Shown: piece after piece, positions 25,781-35,622 of the stretch | Layout: each line of letters opens with the position of its first letter | How positions within the stretch are numbered: the stretch's first letter is position 1 | Assembly: GCA_037135095.1 (NCBI GenBank) | Contig: JBAXKZ010000004.1 | Span: 15,071 to 79,070 of the forward strand | From: CAIMZW01 sp037135095 | GTDB lineage: Bacteria > Actinomycetota > Actinomycetes > Nanopelagicales > Nanopelagicaceae | Length of the DNA stretch: 64,000 bases | Direction of reading: 5' to 3' | The notes under the pieces: model-generated | The model's database searches: none | What the model was told of the DNA's origin: nothing | Seen by the model: the letters and a program-made list of their open reading frames with translations, nothing else | Translations under genes and position numbers: made by a program

Positions 25781-27114
25781 AACGATTTGGCCTCGTCCTT
25801 GTTTTGCTTCTTACCCTAATCACCGATCAATCCTTTGCTGTGACTCCGGCCAAGATCGTGGCCGCAGGGCCAGGTTCACTGATTCACGGCGTTGATATCA
25901 GTCGTTGGCAACACCCCGGTGGGAAGCCCATTGATTTTAAGAAGATGTATAAGGCTGGTATCAGATTTGCCATCATCAAAGGATCAGATTCCATCGATGC
26001 CGCGGATGCCACAGCATTTAAATATTTGAAGATCGATCGGGCAGCTGCCCAGGCAGTGGGAATTTATACTGGTTTCTACCAATATGTAACGCTGCCCGAC
26101 AGCACGGATCCAACTTTCATCGCCACAGATGCCAAAGCTCAGGCGCAGAAGATGATTTGGCGGTTGGCTTCAATCGGCGGGTATACGACTCGCGATCTAC
26201 CAGTCGCTTTGGATCTCGAGAACAATTGTGTTCGCAAAGATGCATCGGGGACATGTACCAAATTCATAAATCGGAAGTTTGTAACTATCTGGGCGCAGAC
26301 TTGGCTTGATGAAGTGGCAAGTCGAACTGGGCGAAAACCTTTCATTTACTCGTATCCACAGTTCCTTGAGAATGCAATGGATCGATCGGTTGCGTTGGCA
26401 CAATATCCACTCTGGGTCGCGCAATATAAATTGAATCCGGCAACCTCAGTGGAAAAAGTTGGATTGAAAGTTTCTGGTTGTTACGCACATTCATGGACCT
26501 TGGCTAATTGCACTACACAATGGCAATTCTGGCAGTACACCTCGTGCGGCATCGGATCAAAGTATGGAATTCCGACCGATCGGGTTGACCTAAATGTATT
26601 TTCCGGCTCATCGACCAGTTTCTACGCTCTTACAAGCGGGACCTGGCAACCGACACAGGTCGATTTTCTACCGAGCGATGAGCCGACAAATATGAAGATA
26701 GTTTCCGTGACGGCAACAAGTACCAAAGATCCCGCGCAGATAGTCGTGGATGTGTTGCGCCCTGATGGAACCCCAGTCGTTACTGGTACCGTGGATTTTC
26801 GCTCGCTAGATTCCGTAATCACCAGCGGTACCCAACGAGTCGTCCGTTCTGCGACTGGCCGTTGGACCGTATTTGCTTCAAAGTTAGTGGCCGGCCATTA
26901 TTTAGGTTTAGTTGAATTTGTTGATCCAACTGGAGTCCATGCGGCAACAAGTCAACCAATCGAATTTGATATTGCGCCCGGTCCGACGCCTTCGCCAACC
27001 CCCAAGCCAACGGGATCACCTACGCCGAAGCCGACTCCTACGATCAAGCCGACCCCAACCTTAAAGCCAACCCCCACTCCAGTCGATGCCTGTAAAGGGC
27101 AGATCAGAAATTAA
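25777..27114 (+). CDS. Secreted GH25 lysozyme with Ig-like domain and proline-rich tail
   Basis: A signal peptide (RFGLVLVLLLTLITDQSFA) is followed by a GH25 muramidase domain from about residue 38: HGVDISRWQ, FAIIKGSD, VALDLENNC (catalytic acids) and WVAQYKL. An Ig-like beta domain of about 95 residues then starts near 306, followed by a low-complexity tail of PTP/KPT repeats (about 400-435). GH25 enzymes cut the MurNAc-GlcNAc bond. The tail may span or attach to the cell wall; no LPXTG motif is seen. Its 3' end overlaps the convergent alpha-galactosidase gene by four bases. Confidence 0.92.
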   Translation: MKRFGLVLVLLLTLITDQSFAVTPAKIVAAGPGSLIHGVDISRWQHPGGKPIDFKKMYKAGIRFAIIKGSDSIDAADATAFKYLKIDRAAAQAVGIYTGFYQYVTLPDSTDPTFIATDAKAQAQKMIWRLASIGGYTTRDLPVALDLENNCVRKDASGTCTKFINRKFVTIWAQTWLDEVASRTGRKPFIYSYPQFLENAMDRSVALAQYPLWVAQYKLNPATSVEKVGLKVSGCYAHSWTLANCTTQWQFWQYTSCGIGSKYGIPTDRVDLNVFSGSSTSFYALTSGTWQPTQVDFLPSDEPTNMKIVSVTATSTKDPAQIVVDVLRPDGTPVVTGTVDFRSLDSVITSGTQRVVRSATGRWTVFASKLVAGHYLGLVEFVDPTGVHAATSQPIEFDIAPGPTPSPTPKPTGSPTPKPTPTIKPTPTLKPTPTPVDACKGQIRN

Positions 27115-29231
27115 GAAACTTTCACTATTGAAATTAAAATGGCATTTTCTGGCGCCAAAATCGGTGGCCTGACCCCGATATTTGCTAGCGCAGCTCCACT
27201 AAGTTTCACGCCCTTAAGCCATGGCGGGTTCTTAATCTGAAGGGCGCGAGGTTTACCCACTTCATTTAATACCTTTACTTCATAAAGTGATTCTGGTTCG
27301 AGCCCTGGTAGTAGCGCCATTGCCGGAAAGGTGGATTCGTTCATCCGATGCTGAACATAGGCAAAGAGCGCCTCGCTCTTATCTTGGGCAACTACGCCAT
27401 ATAAAAAAGCGTTGGAATCTGGATGATCAACTCGAATGGAACGACCAGAGTGAAGTAGCCCTCGCTTTGCTTTATAGAGGGCGGCCCACTTCTTCAAAAT
27501 TTCCAACTCTTCTGGATTTGCTTCAGTGACGTTCCATTCAATTCCAGCGTGACCGAAGATGGCATTTACAGCACGAAAGCTGATCTCATGTGTTCGCGCT
27601 GTTTGATGTCCATGCGTCGGGCCGATATGGGTTCCAAGCATTTCTGGTGGAATAACTAATCCGGTCCAACGTTGAATTGTTTGGCGCTCCAATGCATCGT
27701 TATTATCGCTGGTCCAGAATCGATCGACGAGATCGACGATACCCAAATCAACCCGGGCACCACCGGAGGCGCAACTTTCAATCTCCAACTTTGGGTGACG
27801 ACGTTTTAATTCGGCGAAGAGGCGATAAATTGCCGCCGTTTGATTGTGAATGGCCGCCTGTCCCAAGTGTCCAGCATCGACCAAAGTTCGGTTGTGATCC
27901 CATTTGATGTAGGCAATGTTGTATTCGGAAAGAATTGCATCGACCTGGCCCAATATGTGGTCAAATGCACCTTTATGTGTTAAATCCAGCACTAACTGGT
28001 GGCGCTGTAGCGGCGGTACCCGATCAGCTTCATGCAGAATCCACTCCGGATGAGCGCGATAAAGATCAGAATCTGGATTTACCATTTCGCCTTCAAACCA
28101 AAGTCCGAACTCAATTCCCTTATCGTTAATATATTTAACGATCGAACTGAGCCCGTGTGGCCAAACTGCTGGGTCGACTACCCAGTCGCCAAGGCCCGCA
28201 AAATCATTTCGGCGATCGTGGAACCAGCCATCATCCAAAACCATGCGCTCTACGCCAATCTCCGCTGCTACATCAGTTATCTGGCGAATCGTTTCTTCAT
28301 CATGGGCAAAATAAACCGCTTCCCAGACATTTAAAGTCAATGGTCGGGGTCTGATATTTGTTGGATGAGTTGCTCGAGCTCGAAGCCATGAGTGATAGTT
28401 GCTGCTAAGTCCGTCTAATCCCAGGTTGCTGTAATTTGCGATCACACCTGGCACTTGATAGCTCCCGCCCGGAGCCAGAATGATTTCGCCAGGCATCAAT
28501 AGTTCACCGGCACCTATTGATTGGACGCCATCAGCTAATCGCTCAACGTGATGAACCGAGTTTCCACTCCAAGCCATGCTGAGCGCCCAGTTTTCGCCAC
28601 TAGCAAAATTAGAATTTGGCGTCATTGCTATTTGAGCGATTGTGTAATCGTGCCCTGAGCGACCTTCACGTATTTCACGAGTTGTTAGACCAGCAACGAT
28701 CGGGTGGCGTTGGGGGTGACGTTCATGAGACCAGCGGCCAGTGAAATCCATTACCTCTTTGGCGCGATCTGGAAGTGGAAGCCAATAAACAAATTGATCA
28801 ACGGAATAATTAGCTGAGCCATGATTGGTAAGAATCGCATCAACCTTCAAAATGCCTTCAACGGTCAAGCGATATGAAAGTTCTAGCGATAGTTGCGCAG
28901 CTTCATCACTGAGTTGAGCCACAAGCACATTGCCCTGATGGGAATAGTCGACCAGCGAAAACTGGGTCGACCAGGCCTTTCCATTTCGATGGCCGGAGAG
29001 TGATGGATGGCCTTGAAAGCCCCGGGAGTATTCGCGAAGAACTCCTGGTGTTGGCGGGATATCCAAACTGCTGTGAGCAACTGAATTAGTCATGGCAGCG
29101 CTTAGGTCATCGGAAGAACCAAGGAGGAGCAAATCCTTGCCCCAATATAAAATTGATAGAACTTTTTCATGCACTTCAAAGACAACGGACGAATTATCCG
29201 ACCGAAGTTGAATAACAGCGCGCTCACTCAT
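27111..29231 (-). CDS. Alpha-galactosidase (GH36)
   Basis: The 706-residue GH36 enzyme has an N-terminal beta-supersandwich, a TIM barrel and a C-terminal beta domain. The nucleophile Asp is in YIKWDHNRTL and the acid/base Asp in FWTSDNNDALER; ESCASGGARVDLG and LVLDDGWFHDRRNDFAGLGD are family signatures. It releases galactose from raffinose-type sugars or galactolipid-derived glycerides. No signal peptide is present, so substrates must be imported. GGGAGAAAGTTC precedes the ATG. It is divergent from the lacZ-galTEK block and probably co-regulated with it. Confidence 0.95.
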   Translation of the reverse strand: MSERAVIQLRSDNSSVVFEVHEKVLSILYWGKDLLLLGSSDDLSAAMTNSVAHSSLDIPPTPGVLREYSRGFQGHPSLSGHRNGKAWSTQFSLVDYSHQGNVLVAQLSDEAAQLSLELSYRLTVEGILKVDAILTNHGSANYSVDQFVYWLPLPDRAKEVMDFTGRWSHERHPQRHPIVAGLTTREIREGRSGHDYTIAQIAMTPNSNFASGENWALSMAWSGNSVHHVERLADGVQSIGAGELLMPGEIILAPGGSYQVPGVIANYSNLGLDGLSSNYHSWLRARATHPTNIRPRPLTLNVWEAVYFAHDEETIRQITDVAAEIGVERMVLDDGWFHDRRNDFAGLGDWVVDPAVWPHGLSSIVKYINDKGIEFGLWFEGEMVNPDSDLYRAHPEWILHEADRVPPLQRHQLVLDLTHKGAFDHILGQVDAILSEYNIAYIKWDHNRTLVDAGHLGQAAIHNQTAAIYRLFAELKRRHPKLEIESCASGGARVDLGIVDLVDRFWTSDNNDALERQTIQRWTGLVIPPEMLGTHIGPTHGHQTARTHEISFRAVNAIFGHAGIEWNVTEANPEELEILKKWAALYKAKRGLLHSGRSIRVDHPDSNAFLYGVVAQDKSEALFAYVQHRMNESTFPAMALLPGLEPESLYEVKVLNEVGKPRALQIKNPPWLKGVKLSGAALANIGVRPPILAPENAILISIVKVS

Positions 29232-29263
29232 GAACTTTCTCCCTCTTTTTGCCCAACAACCAC

Positions 29264-29332
29264 CCGTGAGGTTACTAGGAAACTTTCCTTTCTAATTCTA
29301 TTTTCACTAGAGTTCGGAAGGTAACCGTCACG
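29264..29332. promoter_or_regulatory. Divergent galactoside-gene control region with paired inverted elements
   Basis: The 114-base gap between the two galactosidase genes holds CCGTGAGGTTAC (29264-29275) and, 45 bases on, GTAACCGTCACG (29321-29332), an almost exact inverted copy (one extra base). Between them is a perfect palindrome AGGAAA-C-TTTCCT (29277-29289). This symmetry suits a regulator that binds both promoters, for example a LacI-family dimer or tetramer. No regulator gene is in the window, so the identity is unknown. Confidence 0.5.
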
Positions 29333-29345
29333 AGTGGAGACTTAA

Positions 29346-32300
29346 GTGAAGTACTGGAATAGCCCCGAAACTACCGCCGTAAATCGCTTACCAATGCTAA
29401 ATCTTGAGCATCAGGAGAGCCTCACCCTGGACGGCCAATGGCGCTTTCAACTGCTGCACTCCCCAGATGAAACCCCCACTGACAATTGGGATGAAATTCC
29501 GGTTCCTGGACTTTGGACCATGCAACCGGAATCTCCTACTTACTGGGACAAGCCGATTTACACCAACGTGCAGATGCCTTTTGAACAATTGCCCCCAGCA
29601 GTTCCAGCGCTGAACCCCACTGGAATTTACGAGCGAGAATTCGATCTGCCCGAAAGCTGGTACGGCAAACGAGTAGTTCTTCAGATCGGTGGCTTTGAAT
29701 CGGTTGCAATTATTTCGGTTAATGGGATTGAGGTCGGCGTTGCCAAAGACTCTAGATTGGCGGCAGATTTCGATATTACGGATTATCTGATTGCCAGGGA
29801 GAACAACCTGCAAATCAAAATTGTTAAATGGTCAGATGCCTCATTTATCGAAGATCAAGATCAATGGTGGCATGGGGGAATCACCCGCTCTGTAAAGCTC
29901 TTCACGACTCCAGATGTTTTTCTTTCGCGCTTTTACGCAACTCCTGGGTTGGAAAAGGATGGAACCACAGGCACGCTAAATATCCGAGCCTTCTTGGGAT
30001 CGATTAAGGATCAAGAACTAATTGGATGGAAATTCACCGCCTCATTAGCCGGAGTACCAAAGAAATCAGCGAACAAAGCATCAAAGGTTTTGACCAGCCA
30101 CTTTCGACCAAACTGGACCGAAATTTCTGAGGAGCATCGACGCGTCGGCAGCAACTACTTTCATGGTGAATACTGGAGTGGAAAGATTCCAAGTGATGTC
30201 CTTTCAACTTTGAAGGAGTTAGAGCCGCCAACGATTGATTTCATTGGCTTCGACCTAACTTTCCCAAATATAAAATCTTGGTCTGCCGAAAGCCCCGTTT
30301 TATACTCGTTGACAATCGAATTGAGCAATCCATCCGGTGAAGTAGTTGAACGTTTTGTCCAGAAAATTGGGTTTAGAGATGTTCGGATCGTTGGCCATGA
30401 TCTGCTGGTCAACGGCGCGCCGATCATTCTCTATGGAGTTAACCGCCACGATTTCCATCCAAAAACTGGTCGAGTACTTTCACGCCAAGATATGAAGAAC
30501 GATTTGCTGGAGCTTAAGAAATTCAATTTCAATGCGGTTCGAACTTCGCACTATCCAAATGATCCGGCGTTAATTGAACTTTGCGATGAACTCGGTTTCT
30601 ATGTAATTGGCGAAGCAAATATTGAGTCCCATGCATTTCAAGACAGTATTTGCAATGACCAACGCTATTTAACGGCCTTCGTAGATCGAATCGCTCGAAT
30701 GGTAGAACGCGATATTCACCATCCCAGTGTGATCCTTTGGTCCCTAGGAAATGAATCCGGACATGGTCTTAACCATGAAGCTGCGGCGGCTTTCGTTCGA
30801 AAATTCGATGCCTCCAGGCCCCTTCATTATGAAGGCGCAATTCGTGGAAATTGGACAAAGGGACACTCAGTTACCGATGTTGTATGTCCTATGTATCCAT
30901 CAATTGCCGCGATTGCTTCATACGCAAAATCTCCTCTCCTTGATCGCCCACTCATTATGTGCGAGTACTCGCACGCAATGGGAAATAGCAATGGCACCCT
31001 GGCGGAATACTGGGAGGCGATCCATGCCCTTCCTGGGCTTCAAGGCGGCTTTATTTGGGAGTTCTGGGATCATGGAATTGAACAACGCCTTGCGGATGGC
31101 AGCACTCGTTCCGCTTACGGTGGCGACTTCGGAGAAACAAAGCATGATGGCAACTTCTGTTGCGATGGGATGGTCTTTCCCGACCGCACACCAAAACCGG
31201 CGATGTCGGAATTCAAGGCAATCGCCGCCCCGCTGTCGTTCGCGGTTAGTTCAATATCAGCCGGAAAATTCACCGTCTTCAATAAGAACTTCTTCATCGA
31301 CTCTTCAAATTATGCAATTCGATGGGATATTTCCTCAGACGGTGCGGTTGTAGATTCCGGCAAGGTCTCGGTTCCGCCCGTCGCAGCTCGAAAGAGCTCC
31401 AACTTCAGTATTAAATCCAAACACCTTAAACATATTGCAACTTTGGGTGATCGCTTCATCACCTTTACCGTGTTAAAGAAATCTTCCACCGAATGGGCAC
31501 CAGCAAATGCCGAGATTGGTTGGGCGCAGTTTCCGCTGCCATCGAAATCATTGCCCAAGCAAAAGATCTCAAAGGTAAACCAACTCCGAGATATCATCGA
31601 TGATGACGGCAATATTGTGCTGCCTTACGGCGTGATCGCACCAGCTCTAACGCTCTTCAGAGCTCCAACCGATAACGATCGCATCGGACACATGGCGACT
31701 AAGTGGTATCGCTGGGGTTTAGATAATCTCGCTCGTGATTTAATAAAAGTAACCCGTGGCGTTAAGGCCACAACCATAAAATTAACTTGGACCACCTCCG
31801 CGGGAATTGCCCTCAAACACTCCCAAGTAGTGGAGCAAGTAGTGAGCGGCATTCGAGTAACCGAGACATTAACCCTTCCCAAAATTCTCGATGATGTTGC
31901 CCGCGTCGGAACTGTCTTCGAGTTAGATGGGATTCTTACTAATTTGGAATTTTTTGGCGTTGGACCGCAAGAGAGTTATCCAGATCGAAAACTTGGAAAG
32001 GTCGCGCGCTGGAGCTCCACAGTTTGGGCGCAATATGTTCCCTACGTCCGGCCCCAAGAAAATGGCGGCCATAATGGCGTTCGTTGGCTCGCCCTTTCCG
32101 GTTCCGAAGGCGAGCGGGTCCGCATTCTCTTGGGAAAGCCTTCCCAAGTATCGGTCACCCCGCACCGCGCCTTAGATATCGCAGCCGCAACTCACGATGT
32201 GGAGCTTGCTTCTTCTGGCAATGTCGTGGTCACTCTAGATTCGGCACATCGAGGCGTCGGTACCGCTTCGTGCGGTCCAGATACGATCGCGAAATACTTG

Positions 32301-32348
32301 ATAAAACCGGGAACTTTCACCTGGAGCTGGACATTCCTCGCGGAATAG
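29346..32348 (+). CDS. lacZ: Beta-galactosidase (GH2, LacZ type)
   Basis: A full-length five-domain GH2 enzyme, 1000 residues. The N-terminal jelly roll includes DEIPVPGLWTMQP. The barrel shows GVNRHDFHPKTGR, the acid/base Glu in WSLGNESGHG and the nucleophile Glu in LIMCEYSHAMGNSNG. The C-terminal small-chain domain has LFRAPTDNDR and GPQESYPDR. It hydrolyses lactose and other beta-galactosides in the cytoplasm (no signal peptide). The start is GTG at 29346 with GGAG seven bases upstream. It leads lacZ-galT-galE-galK. Confidence 0.96.
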   Translation: MKYWNSPETTAVNRLPMLNLEHQESLTLDGQWRFQLLHSPDETPTDNWDEIPVPGLWTMQPESPTYWDKPIYTNVQMPFEQLPPAVPALNPTGIYEREFDLPESWYGKRVVLQIGGFESVAIISVNGIEVGVAKDSRLAADFDITDYLIARENNLQIKIVKWSDASFIEDQDQWWHGGITRSVKLFTTPDVFLSRFYATPGLEKDGTTGTLNIRAFLGSIKDQELIGWKFTASLAGVPKKSANKASKVLTSHFRPNWTEISEEHRRVGSNYFHGEYWSGKIPSDVLSTLKELEPPTIDFIGFDLTFPNIKSWSAESPVLYSLTIELSNPSGEVVERFVQKIGFRDVRIVGHDLLVNGAPIILYGVNRHDFHPKTGRVLSRQDMKNDLLELKKFNFNAVRTSHYPNDPALIELCDELGFYVIGEANIESHAFQDSICNDQRYLTAFVDRIARMVERDIHHPSVILWSLGNESGHGLNHEAAAAFVRKFDASRPLHYEGAIRGNWTKGHSVTDVVCPMYPSIAAIASYAKSPLLDRPLIMCEYSHAMGNSNGTLAEYWEAIHALPGLQGGFIWEFWDHGIEQRLADGSTRSAYGGDFGETKHDGNFCCDGMVFPDRTPKPAMSEFKAIAAPLSFAVSSISAGKFTVFNKNFFIDSSNYAIRWDISSDGAVVDSGKVSVPPVAARKSSNFSIKSKHLKHIATLGDRFITFTVLKKSSTEWAPANAEIGWAQFPLPSKSLPKQKISKVNQLRDIIDDDGNIVLPYGVIAPALTLFRAPTDNDRIGHMATKWYRWGLDNLARDLIKVTRGVKATTIKLTWTTSAGIALKHSQVVEQVVSGIRVTETLTLPKILDDVARVGTVFELDGILTNLEFFGVGPQESYPDRKLGKVARWSSTVWAQYVPYVRPQENGGHNGVRWLALSGSEGERVRILLGKPSQVSVTPHRALDIAAATHDVELASSGNVVVTLDSAHRGVGTASCGPDTIAKYLIKPGTFTWSWTFLAE

Positions 32349-32385
32349 TCAGCCAGAGATAGATACTCATCTGGGTCAAGGCGGA

Positions 32386-32391
32386 TAAGAT
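32386..32391 (+). promoter_or_regulatory. Possible internal promoter -10 before galT
   Basis: TAAGAT lies eight bases before the galT GTG in the 51-base gap after lacZ, and no Shine-Dalgarno sequence is visible. This suggests galTEK can be expressed separately from lacZ as a leaderless message. Evidence is limited to the hexamer and its spacing. Confidence 0.4.
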
Positions 32392-32399
32392 TTGCGTTC

Positions 32400-33518
32400 G
32401 TGACCCAGGAAAATATGTTGAAGTTGCCGTCAGGTGTCGTTCGCAGCGAACTAGTTATGGCCGATGGTCGCAAGATTCGTTACTACGATGCAACTGCACG
32501 AACCCGAAATGCCAAAGATTTACGCCCAGCCGACGATCAACCCGGTATCGGCGAAATGCGCTTGGACTTACTCACCAACGAATGGGTGGTTCTAGCTGCC
32601 CATCGACAAGGTCGAATTTTTTTACCACCGAAGGAGCTTTGCCCGCTCTGCCCAAGCAAGGGTGAATTGCTCTCTGAAATCCCAGATTCGGATTATGAAG
32701 TTGTTGTTTTTGATAATCGCTTTCCATCTCTTAAACGTCCTGAAGGCGATTGGCACCTCCCACCACTGGATGGAATAGCCACTGAGATTCCAGATTCGGC
32801 GGGCATCTGCGAAGTTGTCTGCTTCACCGCCGATCATGGAACTTCCTTTGGCGAGCTAACCACATCCCAAATCCGAACGGTTATGAGCGCTTGGCAAGAT
32901 CGGACTCGCGAACTTTCCGAACTGCCCTTTATCCAGCAAGTCTTTCCTTTTGAAAACCGAGGCGAAGAGATCGGCGTGACCTTGGCACATCCACATGGTC
33001 AGATCTACGGCTACTCCTACATCACGCCTCGGACCGAAAAAATGTTGAAAGCTGCCACTGACTATTTTGCAAAATACAACCGGGTTTTGCTCGATGATTT
33101 GATAGCCCGCGAGCTGCAAGAAGAAATTCGGATCATTGCCCAAAATGAACATTGGATTGCATACGTTCCCTTCGCAGCACGCTACCCGTTTGAAATCCAC
33201 ATCACTCCAAAGGTAGGCGTGCCAGATTTAGCTGCTCTTTCTGAAACGGTCGCCGATGCCTTTCCCAAGATTGCCAAAGAAGTTCTTATACGACTCGACG
33301 GGGTTTTTGGAATTCCAATGGCCTATATCGCTGCCTGGCACCAAGCCCCCGTCCGCGTTGGTCGCGAGGTACTCAGATTGCACTGGCAGATAACTAGCGT
33401 TCGTAGAGCTCCTGGGAAATTGAAGTACTTGGCAGGTTCAGAGTCGGCAATGGGTGCCTTCATTATGGATATGAAACCCGAACAATCAGCGGCCCAACTA
33501 AGAGAAGTGAAAATCTAA
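32400..33518 (+). CDS. galT: Galactose-1-phosphate uridylyltransferase
   Basis: Leloir-pathway enzyme of 372 residues that swaps UMP from UDP-glucose to galactose-1-phosphate. The active-site histidine motif is LAHPHGQIYGY. A zinc-type pair of cysteines is in KELCPLCPSKGE. FDNRFPSL, QVFPFENRGEEIG and YPFEIHITPK are conserved blocks. Start GTG at 32400. Its TAA shares a base with the galE ATG (TAATG), so translation is coupled. Confidence 0.96.
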   Translation: MTQENMLKLPSGVVRSELVMADGRKIRYYDATARTRNAKDLRPADDQPGIGEMRLDLLTNEWVVLAAHRQGRIFLPPKELCPLCPSKGELLSEIPDSDYEVVVFDNRFPSLKRPEGDWHLPPLDGIATEIPDSAGICEVVCFTADHGTSFGELTTSQIRTVMSAWQDRTRELSELPFIQQVFPFENRGEEIGVTLAHPHGQIYGYSYITPRTEKMLKAATDYFAKYNRVLLDDLIARELQEEIRIIAQNEHWIAYVPFAARYPFEIHITPKVGVPDLAALSETVADAFPKIAKEVLIRLDGVFGIPMAYIAAWHQAPVRVGREVLRLHWQITSVRRAPGKLKYLAGSESAMGAFIMDMKPEQSAAQLREVKI

Positions 33519-34471
33519 TGAAAGTTCTCGTCACCGGCGGTGCCGGATATGTAGGTGGATCTGCTACGGCGATGTTGTTGGACCAAGGGCACGAAGTAAA
33601 TGTTCTAGATGACTGCAGCACCGGATATGCCGAGGCTGTCGATCCCAGAGCCACCTTCTTCCAGGAATCACTACTCAACGCCACCGCAGTAGCTACTTCA
33701 CTCTCTGGTTGCGATGCGGTTCTTCATTTTGGGGCAAAATCATTGGTAGGTGAGTCAGTCTTAAAACCAGATATCTATTGGGAGACCAATGTATCTGGAA
33801 CTCGAATTCTTCTTGATGCCATGCGTGCCGCCGCAATACCTACTTTGGTCTTCTCTTCGACGGCTGCAACTTATGGCGAACCAAAAGAGATCCCAATTAC
33901 CGAAGCGGCGGTCACCGACCCAACCAACCCTTACGGCGCCTCTAAATTGGCGGTCGATTACATGATAAGTGCCCAAGCTAAGGCTTACGGCTTAGCGGCC
34001 ATTAGCCTTCGATATTTCAACGTAGCAGGTGCCTTAAAATCTCAACGCGGCTGGCTGGCTGAGCGACATAATCCGGAGACACATTTAATTCCGAATGTCC
34101 TACGCGCAACCGCCGCTAACCCACTAAAAGTTTTTGGTGATGACTGGCCAACCAAAGATGGAACCTGCATTCGAGACTATGTGCACGTAGTCGATTTAAT
34201 CGGCGCACATATAAGTGCGCTATCAGCCGCAATTGCTGGCAGCCACGAAATCATTAACTTGGGTAGCGGTGGCGGATATACCGTCATGGAGGTAATCGCA
34301 GCAGCTGAACGTGCGCTCGGCCGAGCAGTTCCATATGAAATGGCGCCTCGACGTGCAGGTGATCCGGCCGTACTTGTTGCCGATATCTCGAAGGCGGGAA
34401 AACTGCTCTCTTGGAAACCAGAACGGGATTTGCAAAGTATGGTCAGCGACGCGTTAGCCTCTGTTCAATGA
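33518..34471 (+). CDS. galE: UDP-glucose 4-epimerase
   Basis: Extended SDR enzyme of 317 residues that interconverts UDP-galactose and UDP-glucose. It has the NAD motif VTGGAGYVGG at residues 5-14 and the catalytic Tyr and Lys in NPYGASKLAVDYM; YFNVAGAL, DGTCIRDYVHVVDL and NLGSGGGYTV are GalE signatures. The gene is coupled to galT on one side and to galK (ATGA overlap) on the other. Confidence 0.96.
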   Translation: MKVLVTGGAGYVGGSATAMLLDQGHEVNVLDDCSTGYAEAVDPRATFFQESLLNATAVATSLSGCDAVLHFGAKSLVGESVLKPDIYWETNVSGTRILLDAMRAAAIPTLVFSSTAATYGEPKEIPITEAAVTDPTNPYGASKLAVDYMISAQAKAYGLAAISLRYFNVAGALKSQRGWLAERHNPETHLIPNVLRATAANPLKVFGDDWPTKDGTCIRDYVHVVDLIGAHISALSAAIAGSHEIINLGSGGGYTVMEVIAAAERALGRAVPYEMAPRRAGDPAVLVADISKAGKLLSWKPERDLQSMVSDALASVQ

Positions 34472-35622
34472 GTGAGATTCAAAAGCGCTTTCAAGATTTA
34501 TTTGGATCGGCGCCCGAAATTGTTGCACAAGCTCCGGGTCGAGTTAATTTAATTGGTGAGCACATAGATTACAGCGATGGTTTTGTACTCCCCTTCGCAA
34601 TCAAAGATGTGACTACGGTTGCCATTTGCCGCAGAACAGATGGAGCTATCCGAATCGCATCGCTGCAACGTTCGCACGAAATATTTGAGTTCACGCTTCG
34701 AACACTGGCCCCGCTAACTGGTGAACCATGGACTCGATATCCGCTTGGAGTTGTTTGGGCGATCTCAGAACTTCAGGAGTTGGCTGGGTTAGATATTTTG
34801 GTGGATGGCCGGGTCCCTCTTGGCGCTGGTCTCTCTTCAAGCGCCGCTTTGGAATGTGCAATTGCAACAGCACTAAACGAGTTATTCGATTTGAAAATCG
34901 GGCTTGCAGATTTAGCCAGGCTAACCCAACGTGCCGAAAATGTTTTTGTGGGTGTGCCTTGCGGCATTATGGATCAATCCATTTCGCTGATGGGTCGTGC
35001 TGGCTCCGCGCTTTTGCTAGATTGTCGCGACCTCAGCAGTGAAAATATTCCATTCGATATTGCTCCAGAAAATCTAGAACTTCTAATTATTGATACCCAA
35101 GCTCACCATTCATTGGTCGACGGCGGTTATGCAGAACGTCGAGCATCGTGCGAGCAAGCTGTTGCTAAACTTGAAATCACATCACTCCGTGATATCTCGG
35201 TCTCAGAGCTAGTTGCGCGAGAGTCAGAATTAGATCCAATAACCTTCGTACGGGCTCGGCATGCGGTTACAGAAATGGCGCGCGTGCTTTCGGCGGTCAA
35301 AGCACTTAAAACCAGAAATTTTGTGGAGTTAGGTCAACTATTGAATGCTTCACACGCTTCGCTCCGCGATGATTACACCGTATCGTGCGTTGAACTTAAT
35401 TGCGCCGTGGACACCGCACTAGCTGGAGGCGCACTGGGGGCGCGGATGGTAGGCGGGGGTTTTGGCGGCAGCGCAATTGCCTTAATTGCAAAGAGTGATG
35501 CGGCCGCGATTACTGAATCAATTACCCTTGCTTTCAAGAGCGCTGGCTTTAAAGCCCCTAGATTTTTTTCTTCGCTACCAAGTGCAGGTGCTCACGTTAT
35601 AGAACAGGCGTTACCGAGATAA
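34468..35622 (+). CDS. galK: Galactokinase
   Basis: GHMP kinase of 384 residues that phosphorylates galactose. The galactokinase signature is GRVNLIGEHIDYSDGFVLPF, the ATP loop is PLGAGLSSSAAL, and the C-terminal glycine motif is MVGGGFGGSAIAL. I place the start at ATG 34468 because it overlaps the galE stop (ATGA) and gives the standard MSEIQKRFQDLFG N-terminus; an in-frame ATG at 34411 would run deep into galE. The 3' end overlaps the convergent ACT gene by 26 bases. This completes the Leloir pathway. Confidence 0.96.
   Translation: MSEIQKRFQDLFGSAPEIVAQAPGRVNLIGEHIDYSDGFVLPFAIKDVTTVAICRRTDGAIRIASLQRSHEIFEFTLRTLAPLTGEPWTRYPLGVVWAISELQELAGLDILVDGRVPLGAGLSSSAALECAIATALNELFDLKIGLADLARLTQRAENVFVGVPCGIMDQSISLMGRAGSALLLDCRDLSSENIPFDIAPENLELLIIDTQAHHSLVDGGYAERRASCEQAVAKLEITSLRDISVSELVARESELDPITFVRARHAVTEMARVLSAVKALKTRNFVELGQLLNASHASLRDDYTVSCVELNCAVDTALAGGALGARMVGGGFGGSAIALIAKSDAAAITESITLAFKSAGFKAPRFFSSLPSAGAHVIEQALPR

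Noticed and set aside
34411..34467. Extended galactokinase start at 34411
   Set aside because: It runs into the galE coding region; the ATGA start at 34468 gives the standard N-terminus.
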